Assembly (NCBI GenBank): GCA_963669295.1
Contig: OY769938.1
Span: 4,030,001-4,094,000, forward strand
DNA: 64,000 bases
Direction of reading: 5' to 3'
From: G963669295 sp963669295
Lineage (GTDB): Bacteria > Bacteroidota > Bacteroidia > Flavobacteriales_D > CALLUQ01
Position numbers and translations under genes: made by a program
The notes under the pieces: generated by a model
Database searches by the model: none
What the model was told of the DNA's origin: nothing
The model's input: only the letters and a program-made list of their open reading frames with translations
In this document: positions 1 to 8,799 of the stretch, one piece after another
Position numbering within the stretch: position 1 is the first letter of the stretch
Layout of the letters: each line of letters opens with the position of its first letter

Positions 1-780
1 CGAGTGCGGCACGATACCAGTTTTTACAAGGCGTTTAAAAATTTACGATACTACCCGCACCAATCGGAAGGGAGCCTGGTGGTGTACAACAAGCACGAGC
101 AGGAAAAAGGAATGTTGTGGAGAAAAGCGCAACAGCATAGGGCAGGAAATAAAATGTGGGTGGTGGTAGCAGAAGAAAAGACCAATGGGAAAATTTATGG
201 TAAAAAAGGGCGGTATAAGTATTACACTGCAGAATTGTTTGATCAAGTATTTTACCCGAAAGATACAGCGGTAGTATCTACAAACATTGGCCAAACATTT
301 AAACAACAGGTAGATAAAAGCTCGAAGGCCGAGAAGCATAAGAGCGAGTTGAAAGTGATGATGTTTAACCCCGGCAGTAAGGTATCGGGTGTACCGGTGG
401 TGGGGAAGAAGATGGCCATTTTTGATGATGTGATGGCACGTTATTACCATTACTACATTTGGTCGGGGAGCTATAATGCGCGTGACTGCTATGTTTTTGG
501 ATGCGAGGCTAAACCCGAATACAGTGCTGATAAAACGGTGATTAAGTCGTTGGTTTCATATTTTGACATCGCCACCATGGAAGTGTTGTATCGCGAGTAT
601 AAGATGGCGTACTCGTCGTTGCTGTTTGAGTTTGATGTGACCATTAAGGTAGAGATGAAAAAAGTAGATGGGGTATTGGTACCTTCTTTCATTAGCTACA
701 ACGGTTTTTGGGATGTGCCCATGCGGAAGATTGAGATGGTGAATTTTGTGTTGGAGAATACTGCGTTTGAAATTGAATGA
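1..780 (+). CDS. Hypothetical envelope protein, 5' end cut by the window edge
   Basis: The frame is open from base 1, so the gene probably begins outside the window. The GTG at position 4 is more likely an internal Val codon than a start. About 258 residues are visible, rich in Tyr, Lys and aromatic residues in alternating beta-strand patterns. No signal peptide or transmembrane segment is seen in this part. The pattern, ending in a stretch about a body 'PSFISYNGFWDVPMRK', recalls periplasmic or outer-membrane proteins of Bacteroidota that carry a carboxypeptidase-regulatory-like N-domain, but I cannot assign a family with confidence. It converges on the minus-strand gene that follows, with a shared hairpin between them. 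Confidence 0.6.
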   Translation, partial: RVRHDTSFYKAFKNLRYYPHQSEGSLVVYNKHEQEKGMLWRKAQQHRAGNKMWVVVAEEKTNGKIYGKKGRYKYYTAELFDQVFYPKDTAVVSTNIGQTFKQQVDKSSKAEKHKSELKVMMFNPGSKVSGVPVVGKKMAIFDDVMARYYHYYIWSGSYNARDCYVFGCEAKPEYSADKTVIKSLVSYFDIATMEVLYREYKMAYSSLLFEFDVTIKVEMKKVDGVLVPSFISYNGFWDVPMRKIEMVNFVLENTAFEIE

Positions 781-784
781 ACCA

Positions 785-838
785 TAAAAAAGCCCCTTAC
801 TAGATCCTGAAACGAGTTCAGGATGACAGTAAGGGGCT
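785..838 (-). terminator. Intrinsic terminator with nested palindrome
   Basis: An 11-bp stem (791-801 with 828-838, agccccttact/agtaaggggct) encloses a second hairpin, atcctgaa...ttcaggat. On the minus strand the stem is followed by a T run (positions 790-785), so it mainly terminates the gene ending at 858. It may also act on the convergent plus-strand gene. The inner palindrome belongs to the repeat family also seen near 34347 and 49938. Confidence 0.7.
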
Positions 839-857
839 GGTAAGTTTTAAATAATGG

Positions 858-3689
858 TTACTGTTTCACTATTTTTTCGGTAATGATGTTGTTGCGCGAA
901 GTGCATTTAATTAAGTAAATGCCTCTTGGTTGTTCGTGAATATCAATAGTTGTTTTACTAACGTTTTGATATTGCTGGTAAAACACCTGCTTGCCTTGTA
1001 CATCGTAAATTTCTACCGCCATTACTTCATCGGCATTTTCCCATTGTAAAGTAAACAACCCGTTGTTAGGGTTGGGTGCAATGGAAAGTGCCATTTCCTT
1101 CATGGCACTAGCTACAGGGCTGGTGCTGCGATCGGTGGTGTAATCTTCCACATATTCTTCGTAATCATCATGCGTTTCCCCAATCTTGTAAGTGTTGTCG
1201 CAATACTGAGGAATGGCATCAATTTTAGCGTAGAAGGCGCTGCCCTGGGTGGCTATAAACCCTGGAGTAAAAGTGATCTTTTCATGTGCCTTCAACCCAG
1301 GAATGTTACAGCTTCCCATTTGCATTCCGGTACTGCTTACAATGGTTTTATGCACAATTTGATCAGGGTCAGGGCAAGCCGAAGGACTACCACCGGCATT
1401 GGTAATCACCACGTCGGAAGTGTAATAGGTAGGAGGTGCTCCACCACCATTCACAAACATGATGTTGGCCAATGTTTCTTCCGAGAAGTTGATGATGGCT
1501 CCTTCTTCAATGCATAAGTGGCCGGTTTCTTCAACAATGATTAATCCATTGTCGATGAAGTCGAGGGTGGCTCCTGATTTGATGTGCAGCGTTGCGTCGT
1601 TTTTGATGCGTAGCACACTGTTGGCAGCCATTTCCATCTTGGTGCCACTTTCAAGCGTAAGCACGGTTGGATCGGCAAACAAATAGCCGCCCGGTATAGG
1701 ATCGCCATGAGGCTTGGTAGCGGTAGTACCCTGATCCAGGATTACTTCAACGCCATTGCCTACATTAATTTGCGATTGCCTTTCCAACGGATCGTTGTCG
1801 TCGTTGAGCAAGCAGATGTTGCCACACCACCGGGTATCTTGTCCTACATAATAGTTGTCGAAACGAACACGAACGGTATAATCGTAACTGTCGGTATTGC
1901 CTGCATTGTCTACATCTCCTGTGTAATCGGCTTCTGTAATTTCAATGGCAATGCCATTGAGGTAAATCACCCTGTTGTCGTACGAAGCAGGAGAGGATGG
2001 ATGATTTTGTAGCGTGCTTCCCGATTTGTAAGAGTATACCGTGGTTGGCGTTGGGTTAGTGCCCATGTTCATGATTTTCCCCGTTTGGGTCCAGGCACTT
2101 TTTTGCGAACCATAATAATCCATGGTAAGGGTAATATTGCCTTGACTATCCATACGCTCAAACCATCCCTGGTGCACTTCACCAGTACCATTCCCATAGG
2201 TGCCGTCTGCAGTGTTGTCGAACATGGTATGGTCGTTATGGCCGGTAAAAGGGTTGGCAAGACTGGCAGAGTAATTCACTGGTGTTGATCCATTCGTCCA
2301 TTGGCAGGCACCGGGGTTGTTGTTGGTATAGGCATATTCGTATTTCAGGTCGTAATTGCCCTGGGCACTCAACGGCCACAACCAACTGGCCAGGCCATTA
2401 GGTTCGTTAGAAGAAGCATTAAACCGATGTACCAACTGCCCATTGCTATCATAGAAATCATCTACCACGTCCTTTCCAACTTCTACATACATTCTAATGC
2501 CTTTCCCGAAGCTGTGGCACCCTTGCCCCTCAAATTGCCCCTTGTCGAAACTGGAAAGCTTTTGATGGTTTTCAATCCACAAGTATTGGTTTTTTACATC
2601 ACCAATGTTTTCCCAATTAATGTGAGGTAGTTTGATGCGAATGGCATCGCCATACCTTATAAAGTCGCGCAACTTAAAGGTAGCGCCATTGGGATGCGTT
2701 TCAATAGAAATGTCGGAGCTGGCTTCTATGCCATTGGCATCAAGAGCACTGATAGACATGGTTTTAGCAAAGGCTTGAATGCCGGCATAAGTAAAGTATT
2801 GTCCGCTGGGCGAAAACCACTTTGTGAATTGACGGTCCCAACCACAAGCAACATTGGTTTGCCCTCCCTGGTTGGCCAACCCATAGGCAGCTGTTTTGGT
2901 AAAGAAAGAATGTGTTCCTGCACCACTTCCAAGGTGCCAATTGTTGCTGCCGTACATGCCGTGAAAATATTCGGCAATCACAAAATCCATCGCTCCAGTA
3001 CCACTTGATTTGGCATTGAAATAAGCGCCCATTTTCATGTTGTATCCATCAATAACGTGGTTGGCTCCCCACCAGGATGACACGCCATATCCCGTTTGTC
3101 CGCCCCACCATGGAAGGTTTCTAAAAACGATGATGACCACGTCCAATACACCGTTAGGTCCTGGAGTATGAACTGATGTTCCTTCACCACCAAAAGCATC
3201 GAAGTAACTTAATGGATAGCCATTTTTTGTAACAAGACTACCTGGGAGGTTATTCAATTGACTGATGACATCAGTTGCTGCCGAAGACACATTGGTAGCG
3301 TTATTACAGTCTACCGTAATGATGTCTTCGTAATAATCGCCCACTACTTTATATTCTCCCATCGACATGTCGTAGAAGTATTTGGTAATGTACCCGCCTG
3401 GTGCATTGGCTGTGGTAATGTCGGCGACACTGGGGTAAAAATAATCACCAGCATCTGGTGGTACATCGCCTGTGGGCCAACCTGGATGTGGATCATGGCA
3501 TGCATTGTAAATGTTAGGATTGTTAGGGTCTGGGCTTGCACAAGGAGCGCAGTCCATTTCTGCAAATACCAACAGCACCCTTACTTCTCCTTCTACTGGA
3601 AGCTGAACCCCGGTGCCACCATGCGAAAAACCTGCACTGTAGCTACCAAGGCTGAGTACTACTGCTATTAAAAATCGTATGTATTTCAT
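858..3689 (-). CDS. T9SS-secreted protein with a degenerate M6-peptidase-like domain
   Basis: 943 residues from the ATG at 3689. A longer frame exists, but this Met begins a clean signal peptide (MKYIRFLIAVVLSLGSYSAG). Residues about 30-380 resemble secreted M6-type (immune inhibitor A-like) metallopeptidases, with GWDR and the N-N-x-H block following the catalytic helix. The zinc motif HExxH, however, reads A239-E-Y-F-H243: the first His ligand is Ala (codon GCC). The middle holds beta-rich repeats such as 'GTKMEMAANSVLRIKNDATL', typical of a beta-helix or Ig-like linker. A 'PGFIATQGSAFYA' module precedes the last 75 residues. These form a type A sorting domain (PNPNNGLFTL, GIYLIK, ending EKIVKQ), so export through T9SS and surface attachment are expected. 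It lies 19 bp downstream of the fibre-like gene, probably in the same operon. Proteolytic activity is doubtful. Confidence 0.8.
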   Translation of the reverse strand: MKYIRFLIAVVLSLGSYSAGFSHGGTGVQLPVEGEVRVLLVFAEMDCAPCASPDPNNPNIYNACHDPHPGWPTGDVPPDAGDYFYPSVADITTANAPGGYITKYFYDMSMGEYKVVGDYYEDIITVDCNNATNVSSAATDVISQLNNLPGSLVTKNGYPLSYFDAFGGEGTSVHTPGPNGVLDVVIIVFRNLPWWGGQTGYGVSSWWGANHVIDGYNMKMGAYFNAKSSGTGAMDFVIAEYFHGMYGSNNWHLGSGAGTHSFFTKTAAYGLANQGGQTNVACGWDRQFTKWFSPSGQYFTYAGIQAFAKTMSISALDANGIEASSDISIETHPNGATFKLRDFIRYGDAIRIKLPHINWENIGDVKNQYLWIENHQKLSSFDKGQFEGQGCHSFGKGIRMYVEVGKDVVDDFYDSNGQLVHRFNASSNEPNGLASWLWPLSAQGNYDLKYEYAYTNNNPGACQWTNGSTPVNYSASLANPFTGHNDHTMFDNTADGTYGNGTGEVHQGWFERMDSQGNITLTMDYYGSQKSAWTQTGKIMNMGTNPTPTTVYSYKSGSTLQNHPSSPASYDNRVIYLNGIAIEITEADYTGDVDNAGNTDSYDYTVRVRFDNYYVGQDTRWCGNICLLNDDNDPLERQSQINVGNGVEVILDQGTTATKPHGDPIPGGYLFADPTVLTLESGTKMEMAANSVLRIKNDATLHIKSGATLDFIDNGLIIVEETGHLCIEEGAIINFSEETLANIMFVNGGGAPPTYYTSDVVITNAGGSPSACPDPDQIVHKTIVSSTGMQMGSCNIPGLKAHEKITFTPGFIATQGSAFYAKIDAIPQYCDNTYKIGETHDDYEEYVEDYTTDRSTSPVASAMKEMALSIAPNPNNGLFTLQWENADEVMAVEIYDVQGKQVFYQQYQNVSKTTIDIHEQPRGIYLIKCTSRNNIITEKIVKQ

Positions 3690-3708
3690 AATAATAAGTT
3701 TAGCTGTT

Positions 3709-4602
3709 CTACTTGTTCTCCAATACTTCCACGCGGTTGCGCAATGCCTCATTTTCTTTATTCATTTCAATGAGGTAAAGGGTCAACTCTTCAATCTTCT
3801 TCAAGAGTACAGCGTCCATTTCGCCCAGCTTAATGCCATTTTCGTTTACTTCTGCGGCAGAAGGTACTTCGGGCAAATGGCTGTTGGCAGCAATAAAGGT
3901 TTCTACTTCTTGCAATGACTTCAATCGGTAGTCGTTGGCAAATACGTAGTCGGGCCATGCAGTGCTGGTATTTTCTACTTGAATTTCCTTGGCACCAATG
4001 GTTCCGTTAACGGCCAATTTGTAGTTGTTAGGGTTGTTATCGAGCGAGGTGCCAATGCCTACATTACCATTGGTTTTCACCATAAACAGGTCGATGAAAC
4101 CCGTGCCTCCAGAGTTGCTCTTTCTTACTGAAAGAAGGTGAGGAGCTGTAATAGCACCCGGCCCACTGGTAAAGCTGTATGGGGCAGTAACACGAATGCC
4201 TGCTTCGGAAGTGTTGGCGGTGATCATGCCTACATCTACCCGTGCACTTGGTGCATTGTTGGAGATTCCAAGGTTGTTTTTAGGGTTAATGATCACATCG
4301 CCCATGGGTGAGGTAATGCCAAAATTATCGGCAATGCCATTCCAGGAAATACTGGCTTTAAAGGCATTGTTTTCGAAAAAACTAACGAACGGAAAGGTAT
4401 TCAATGCCGTAGTTTTGATGGTGATGCCGGCAGCCGGATCTGATACGGTAAGTTTAGCATCTGGATTGTTAGTGCCAATACCTACTCTGGTACCACCAAT
4501 GTTGCCAATAGTGCCTCCAGGCGTGTAAATTTCTTGTGCAAACGTGTTGCTTGTTGTGGCCACTACTACGAATGCAGCAATGCTTAAGATTACTTTTTTC
4601 AT
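3709..4602 (-). CDS. Secreted fibre-like protein with S74-like C-terminal segment
   Basis: 297 residues with a signal peptide (MKKVILSIAAFVVVATTSNTFA). The body repeats motifs common in Bacteroidota tail-fibre-like surface proteins: VGIGTNNPDAKLTV near residue 40 and VGIGT...NYKLAVNGTIGAKEI near residue 190. The C-terminus has the conserved block WPDYVF...HLPEVPSA...GIKLGEMDAVLLKKIEELTLY, followed by a coiled coil (residues about 262-297). This block resembles peptidase-S74-type trimer tails and probably drives trimerisation. No T9SS sorting domain is seen. The gene precedes the T9SS protein at 858-3689 by 19 bp. The same C-terminal block occurs in the protein at 34639-35436. Confidence 0.75.
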   Translation of the reverse strand: MKKVILSIAAFVVVATTSNTFAQEIYTPGGTIGNIGGTRVGIGTNNPDAKLTVSDPAAGITIKTTALNTFPFVSFFENNAFKASISWNGIADNFGITSPMGDVIINPKNNLGISNNAPSARVDVGMITANTSEAGIRVTAPYSFTSGPGAITAPHLLSVRKSNSGGTGFIDLFMVKTNGNVGIGTSLDNNPNNYKLAVNGTIGAKEIQVENTSTAWPDYVFANDYRLKSLQEVETFIAANSHLPEVPSAAEVNENGIKLGEMDAVLLKKIEELTLYLIEMNKENEALRNRVEVLENK

Positions 4603-4775
4603 TGGTAAAAGTTTAATTATTAATTGATACTTATTAATTCTGCTTCATGAGAGTAAAGCAGTTGGAGGGGCTGGTGTAAAAGTAGTAGTAGTAGGGAGGC
4701 GAAACCAGTGAGTTTTGACAACAAGGCAGGTTATTGATGCAGATGGGAGAATTGATTTTGTAAGTGGGAATAACG

Positions 4776-4809
4776 TAAAAAACCCACCCCGATCAGCATC
4801 GAGGTGGGT
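4776..4809 (-). terminator. Intrinsic terminator of the 4830-6362 gene
   Basis: A 12-bp stem (4782-4793 with 4798-4809, one G.T-type mismatch) has a 4-nt loop. On the minus strand it is followed by a T run. The rest of 4603-4829 holds the leader of the fibre-like gene and nothing else I can identify. Confidence 0.75.
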
Positions 4810-4829
4810 GGAGAGTAAGTAGGGTTAGC

Positions 4830-6362
4830 TTATTGTATCACCAGCTTCTTGGTGGTTTTTCCATCGGCCTGAATCAATGACACCAGGTAGATGCCTTTGG
4901 GTTGATTGGAAAGGCGAATTGCAATACTGGTGTTGGGTTGGTGTTGTTGCTGGTAAATGGTTTTGCCCAACAAGTCGGTCACCTCAATTTGAAATGCTTC
5001 ATCGGCATTGGTATTGATATTGAATTGCCCTGTTGATGGGTTGGGGTATACATCAAAGCTCAATCCCTGGGTTCCTACAGTTAATGAACGTTCAGTAGGT
5101 GGATCATCTTTCGGATCGTCTTCGTGTGGTTTCCATGGCCCCACTTTCATCAAGTGGTAGTCAGCATCCCATTGCGGTCCTACAGCATGGGTAATCATGT
5201 AAAATTTCCCAGGCGTAAACGTAGCATTAAATGGAGGAGCACTAAGAGCATGAATGGCCCAAATATCGCAACCGGTACACCACCACCCCTGGTACAAGGT
5301 AGTGCTGGCAGTCCAGGTAAGAGGGTCGAATTCTCTAATGCTTATGTACTGTCGGTCTTCGTGCAGTGAAGCGGTGCCATCTAATAGAATGAAAGGGGTA
5401 AAGGATTGCCCCAGGCCGTTCGTGTTTTCGAAGTAGGTATAAGCGCTTTGTCCACCAAAAGCGTTGGGCGTATACTCGGTTCTAAAGCCGGTATAGGCAT
5501 ATATTTTAGAATCTGAGATGGAGGCTTTTATCCGAATGAAGTGGATGTCGTCTGTCCATACGCCATTGCCATGCACGTTAATGCGCACGGCATAATTGTC
5601 GCCCGGATCCCAGCTTTGTCCTAAAGCCAATGCAATGGTTTTGATGTCGTGCGTACCCGGGTAACCGGTAAAGCTTTGGCTTACCCATGGCATTCCTATG
5701 CCATTGCCCCAGTAATCGCGTGGGTGCAGTGCAATGGTGTAGCCTTCTCCGCAGCTTTCAGAACTGCTGGCATTGAGCATAAAGGCTCCGTTAAATGTTC
5801 CATTTTCAATCCAGGTAGCGTTGCTGCCGTTGATGGTCATGCGGGCTACAGGGTCTTTATCAGTCCAGAAATACTTTTCTTCAGTGTAGTATTTTTCGGT
5901 AGTAGCACCACTGCCTTTCCATTCGTAGGAAATTCTACATTTAATTCTTCCTGCAGCAACCAAACGATCGTAAAGCATGGCTCCTGGTGCATCGCGCAAC
6001 TTGTATCTTTCATGTCGCCCGGTAGCATCGTCCCAACGCCCCAGGTAGTCCATGTCCATGTTGGCATAGAGGTAATCTTCATCCAATGGATTTCCGGGGC
6101 CTGACCCAAAGTCTCCTACCACAAATTGTGTAATTTCTACATCGTCATGATCTACTGTTGGAGCAAATCCTGCATCGAGCACAAAAATAATGTCGTCGTT
6201 GTTGCAGACTTCGGTCGTACCACTGATAGTCCCTCGTTCGCATTGCCCATAATAAATGCCTTGAACGGTTACAGAACCGCCCCCATTGGCCCAGATGCTG
6301 AGCCATGAAAATACAGCCAGTAAAGTGGCTGTTAAGCGTGTTAATTTTAAAAAATGTTTCAT
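4830..6362 (-). CDS. T9SS type A secreted protein of unknown function
   Basis: 510 residues. A signal peptide (MKHFLKLTRLTATLLAVFSWLSIWA) is followed by an unassigned beta-rich body with several Trp/Tyr clusters and three Cys-containing loops. A type A sorting domain fills roughly the last 75 residues (VYPNPSTGQFNI, LLGKTIYQQ, GIYLVSLI, ending KKLVIQ). The body contains 'NGSNATWIENGTFNGAFML' and a late 'WWCTGCDIWAIHAL' segment. I recognise no catalytic motif. It stands alone, with its own terminator and an upstream gap of about 190 bp to trxB. Confidence 0.75.
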   Translation of the reverse strand: MKHFLKLTRLTATLLAVFSWLSIWANGGGSVTVQGIYYGQCERGTISGTTEVCNNDDIIFVLDAGFAPTVDHDDVEITQFVVGDFGSGPGNPLDEDYLYANMDMDYLGRWDDATGRHERYKLRDAPGAMLYDRLVAAGRIKCRISYEWKGSGATTEKYYTEEKYFWTDKDPVARMTINGSNATWIENGTFNGAFMLNASSSESCGEGYTIALHPRDYWGNGIGMPWVSQSFTGYPGTHDIKTIALALGQSWDPGDNYAVRINVHGNGVWTDDIHFIRIKASISDSKIYAYTGFRTEYTPNAFGGQSAYTYFENTNGLGQSFTPFILLDGTASLHEDRQYISIREFDPLTWTASTTLYQGWWCTGCDIWAIHALSAPPFNATFTPGKFYMITHAVGPQWDADYHLMKVGPWKPHEDDPKDDPPTERSLTVGTQGLSFDVYPNPSTGQFNINTNADEAFQIEVTDLLGKTIYQQQHQPNTSIAIRLSNQPKGIYLVSLIQADGKTTKKLVIQ

Positions 6363-6493
6363 AAAATAATGTTTAATGGTTACCCTTAGTTATACGCCTA
6401 AAGAGGGGGGAGGATTGCTGCACTTACCATGCGGTAACGGTGCCGTGAAATTCGGTGGGGTTGAGCTATTATTCGGGCAGGTAAAAATAGGGC

Positions 6494-6527
6494 ATAAAAA
6501 AGCCCTTTACCGCACTGGCAAAGGGCC
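6494..6527 (-). terminator. Intrinsic terminator of trxB
   Basis: A gcccttt/aaagggc stem (6502-6508 with 6520-6526) is followed on the minus strand by a run of T, 22 bp after the trxB stop codon. Confidence 0.75.
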
Positions 6528-6549
6528 TTAATATTTTAAGAGAAGAGTA

Positions 6550-7503
6550 TTAGTGAATTCCCTTAGCAGCTAAATAACGTTCTGCATCCAGGGCAGCCAT
6601 ACATCCGGTACCTGCAGCGGTAACGGCCTGGCGGTATTCTTTATCGGCAGCATCGCCCGATACAAATACACCTTCGATGTTGGTTTTACTAGAGCCAGGT
6701 TGGTTGATGATGTATCCTACTTCATCCATGTCTAACCACCCCTTAAAGATATCGGTATTGGGTTTGTGTCCGATGGCTACAAAGAATCCGGTGATGTCGA
6801 GTACTTTTTCTTCGTTGGTTTTGTTGTTGATCACCTTTGCACCGGTTACTCCTTCATCGCCCAATACTTCAACGGTTTCGTGGTTGAATAAAATTTCAAT
6901 GTTCTCTAAGTTCTCTACCCGGTGTTGCATGGCTTTAGAAGCGCGCATTTCATCGCGACGCACCAGCATGTATACTTTGTTGCACAGTTTGGCAAGGTAC
7001 GATGCTTCTTCAGCAGCCGTATCGCCAGCACCAACAATGGCTACATCCTGCCCACGGTAAAAGAATCCGTCGCATACTGCACAGGCAGAAACTCCACCAC
7101 CTGCATCGCGCAAGCGAATTTCTGATTCCAATCCCAACCATTTGGCAGAGGCACCGGTAGAAATAATTACCGCGTCGGCTGTAATGGTTTTCTTGCCGTT
7201 GTCGATTACTACTTTGTGTACAGGGCCAGTAAAGTCTACTTCTGTTACCCAGCCGCTTCGAATATCGGTATTGAAACGCTCGGCTTGTTTTTGGAAGTCG
7301 ATCATCATTTGTGGGCCATCAATGCCTTCAGGATAACCGGGGTAGTTTTCTACGTCAGTGGTTTCGGTAAGCTGACCGCCTGGCTGTAATCCCTGGTACA
7401 ATACAGGAGATAAGTCGGCACGAGCAGCATAAATTGCAGCGGTGTATCCCGCAGGGCCTGAACCAATAATCAGGCATTTTACATGTTCTGTTCCTTCGCT
7501 CAT
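6550..7503 (-). CDS. trxB: Thioredoxin-disulfide reductase
   Basis: 317 residues, the usual length for low-molecular-weight thioredoxin reductase. It transfers electrons from NADPH through FAD to thioredoxin in the cytoplasm. The FAD site GSGPAGYTAA is at residues 14-23, the redox pair is C141-A-V-C144-D, the NADPH site is GAGDTAAEEA, VRRDEMRA provides the Arg pair for the 2'-phosphate, and the second FAD motif is GVFVSGDAAD. It is monocistronic, with a TAnnTTTG element upstream and a terminator downstream. No thioredoxin gene is adjacent. Confidence 0.97.
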   Translation of the reverse strand: MSEGTEHVKCLIIGSGPAGYTAAIYAARADLSPVLYQGLQPGGQLTETTDVENYPGYPEGIDGPQMMIDFQKQAERFNTDIRSGWVTEVDFTGPVHKVVIDNGKKTITADAVIISTGASAKWLGLESEIRLRDAGGGVSACAVCDGFFYRGQDVAIVGAGDTAAEEASYLAKLCNKVYMLVRRDEMRASKAMQHRVENLENIEILFNHETVEVLGDEGVTGAKVINNKTNEEKVLDITGFFVAIGHKPNTDIFKGWLDMDEVGYIINQPGSSKTNIEGVFVSGDAADKEYRQAVTAAGTGCMAALDAERYLAAKGIH

Positions 7504-7536
7504 ATTATCGATGATTTTAGAGGGTCAAATATTGCA

Positions 7537-7544
7537 CAAATATA
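7537..7544 (-). promoter_or_regulatory. Candidate -7 promoter element of trxB
   Basis: TATATTTG on the minus strand matches the Bacteroidota -7 consensus TAnnTTTG. It lies 33 nt upstream of the trxB ATG. No convincing -33 TTTG at the right spacing was found. Confidence 0.35.
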
Positions 7545-7596
7545 GTTAAGCACAAAGCTAATAAAAGACGGCATTATGACAATCCTAACGTTTGTG

Positions 7597-8670
7597 TTAT
7601 AAAGGTGCAATAATGGTGTCGTAGGTTACCCCATAACCGGCCCAAATTCCCAGTCCACCTCCTTGTATATTGGTAGGTATAATAGAGGGCGATCCAAAAG
7701 GGTTGCCGTTGTTGAATACTTCGGCATCAAAGGCACGGTAGAAATCGTAAATGTTTTTTTCGATGGTGCAAAATTTCACCACAATGGTATCGCCAACTTT
7801 ATAAAATCCTGCTTCATCGTTGGTATCGTCTTCATTCACATCGCCTTCGCCACGGTTGTACGCAAATTCGAAGCTGAGTCCGTTAAAGAACCCATCGTCG
7901 AAGGCCGAGCCAAATGGGGCAATAAAAGTGGGGTCTTTTTGGGTGCCATCGGAGTAGCTGTTGATGCGCTGTGCAAACCAGCGGTAGGCATTGCCCACAG
8001 TATCGGGGTCGGTGAGTTTGGCCCATGCAAAACCCAGGGTGTCGCCAGTACCAGGCCACAATTGAAACCACACACTGTCGAGTGGTACCAATTCAGGAAT
8101 GCGGGTGCGTGAGGCGAGGCTGTGCCCTTCTGCATTTACGGTAAGGTAATAAGGGGTGCCTACAGTGCCAAACATGATGGGGTCGAGGGTGGTGTATACG
8201 CAATAGTCGAAGGCCTGCAATTCTTCGGCCGAAACGCCAATGATGCTTTCTATAAGTGGCAATAAGGAGTCGGGCAACGAGCTGGTACATATTTCCAACA
8301 ACGATACTTCGTTGGTGCCATTGCTTACCCGTATGTCGGCATTGTGCACAAACATCTCTTGAAAGGCGTTGATGTCGGTAGGTTCAAAATACCCCATGGT
8401 ACGGGTAAGGATAACAATAGGAGGGAGGCCAGGCTCAATGCGCCCTTCTACCACCAATTTATCTTCCGCATCGGGAATGTCGACTTCAATTTCTTTTTCG
8501 CAGCTGGTAGCGAAGAGGAGGAGGGTGATGAGCGGGAGTAGGTAAAGGCGTTTCCAACGGTTCTGGTTAGTAGGTGAGGGAGGAGTAAGGGGGAATAAAG
8601 GAATAAGGGACGTACCGTTTTTGGTAGCCTGCGCTCTTGTTGTTGGCATGTTTTGTTTAATTTTTCCCAT
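7597..8670 (-). CDS. DUF4249-family lipoprotein
   Basis: 357 residues in the annotated frame. The hydrophobic segment LYLLPLITLLLFATSC places the lipobox Cys at residue 57, unusually far in. The first 40 residues are low-complexity (Pro/Thr/Ser) and no better start lies next to the hydrophobic core. Mature sequence (EKEIEVDIPDAEDKLVVEGRIE...) matches DUF4249, a Bacteroidota outer-membrane lipoprotein family nearly always encoded beside a TonB-dependent receptor. It lies 130 bp downstream of that receptor and may help capture the ligand at the surface. The ligand is unknown. Confidence 0.8.
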   Translation of the reverse strand: MGKIKQNMPTTRAQATKNGTSLIPLFPLTPPSPTNQNRWKRLYLLPLITLLLFATSCEKEIEVDIPDAEDKLVVEGRIEPGLPPIVILTRTMGYFEPTDINAFQEMFVHNADIRVSNGTNEVSLLEICTSSLPDSLLPLIESIIGVSAEELQAFDYCVYTTLDPIMFGTVGTPYYLTVNAEGHSLASRTRIPELVPLDSVWFQLWPGTGDTLGFAWAKLTDPDTVGNAYRWFAQRINSYSDGTQKDPTFIAPFGSAFDDGFFNGLSFEFAYNRGEGDVNEDDTNDEAGFYKVGDTIVVKFCTIEKNIYDFYRAFDAEVFNNGNPFGSPSIIPTNIQGGGLGIWAGYGVTYDTIIAPL

Positions 8671-8799
8671 GTGCTTTTAATTTTAAAACATACTTAATGT
8701 TGCCACTAATTGTAATTTTGGCTTTCTCAATTAATTCCACCCCACTATCATGACTTTCTTTTACATTAAATTTTATCCTTAGCCTTTCTAATACCTCCA

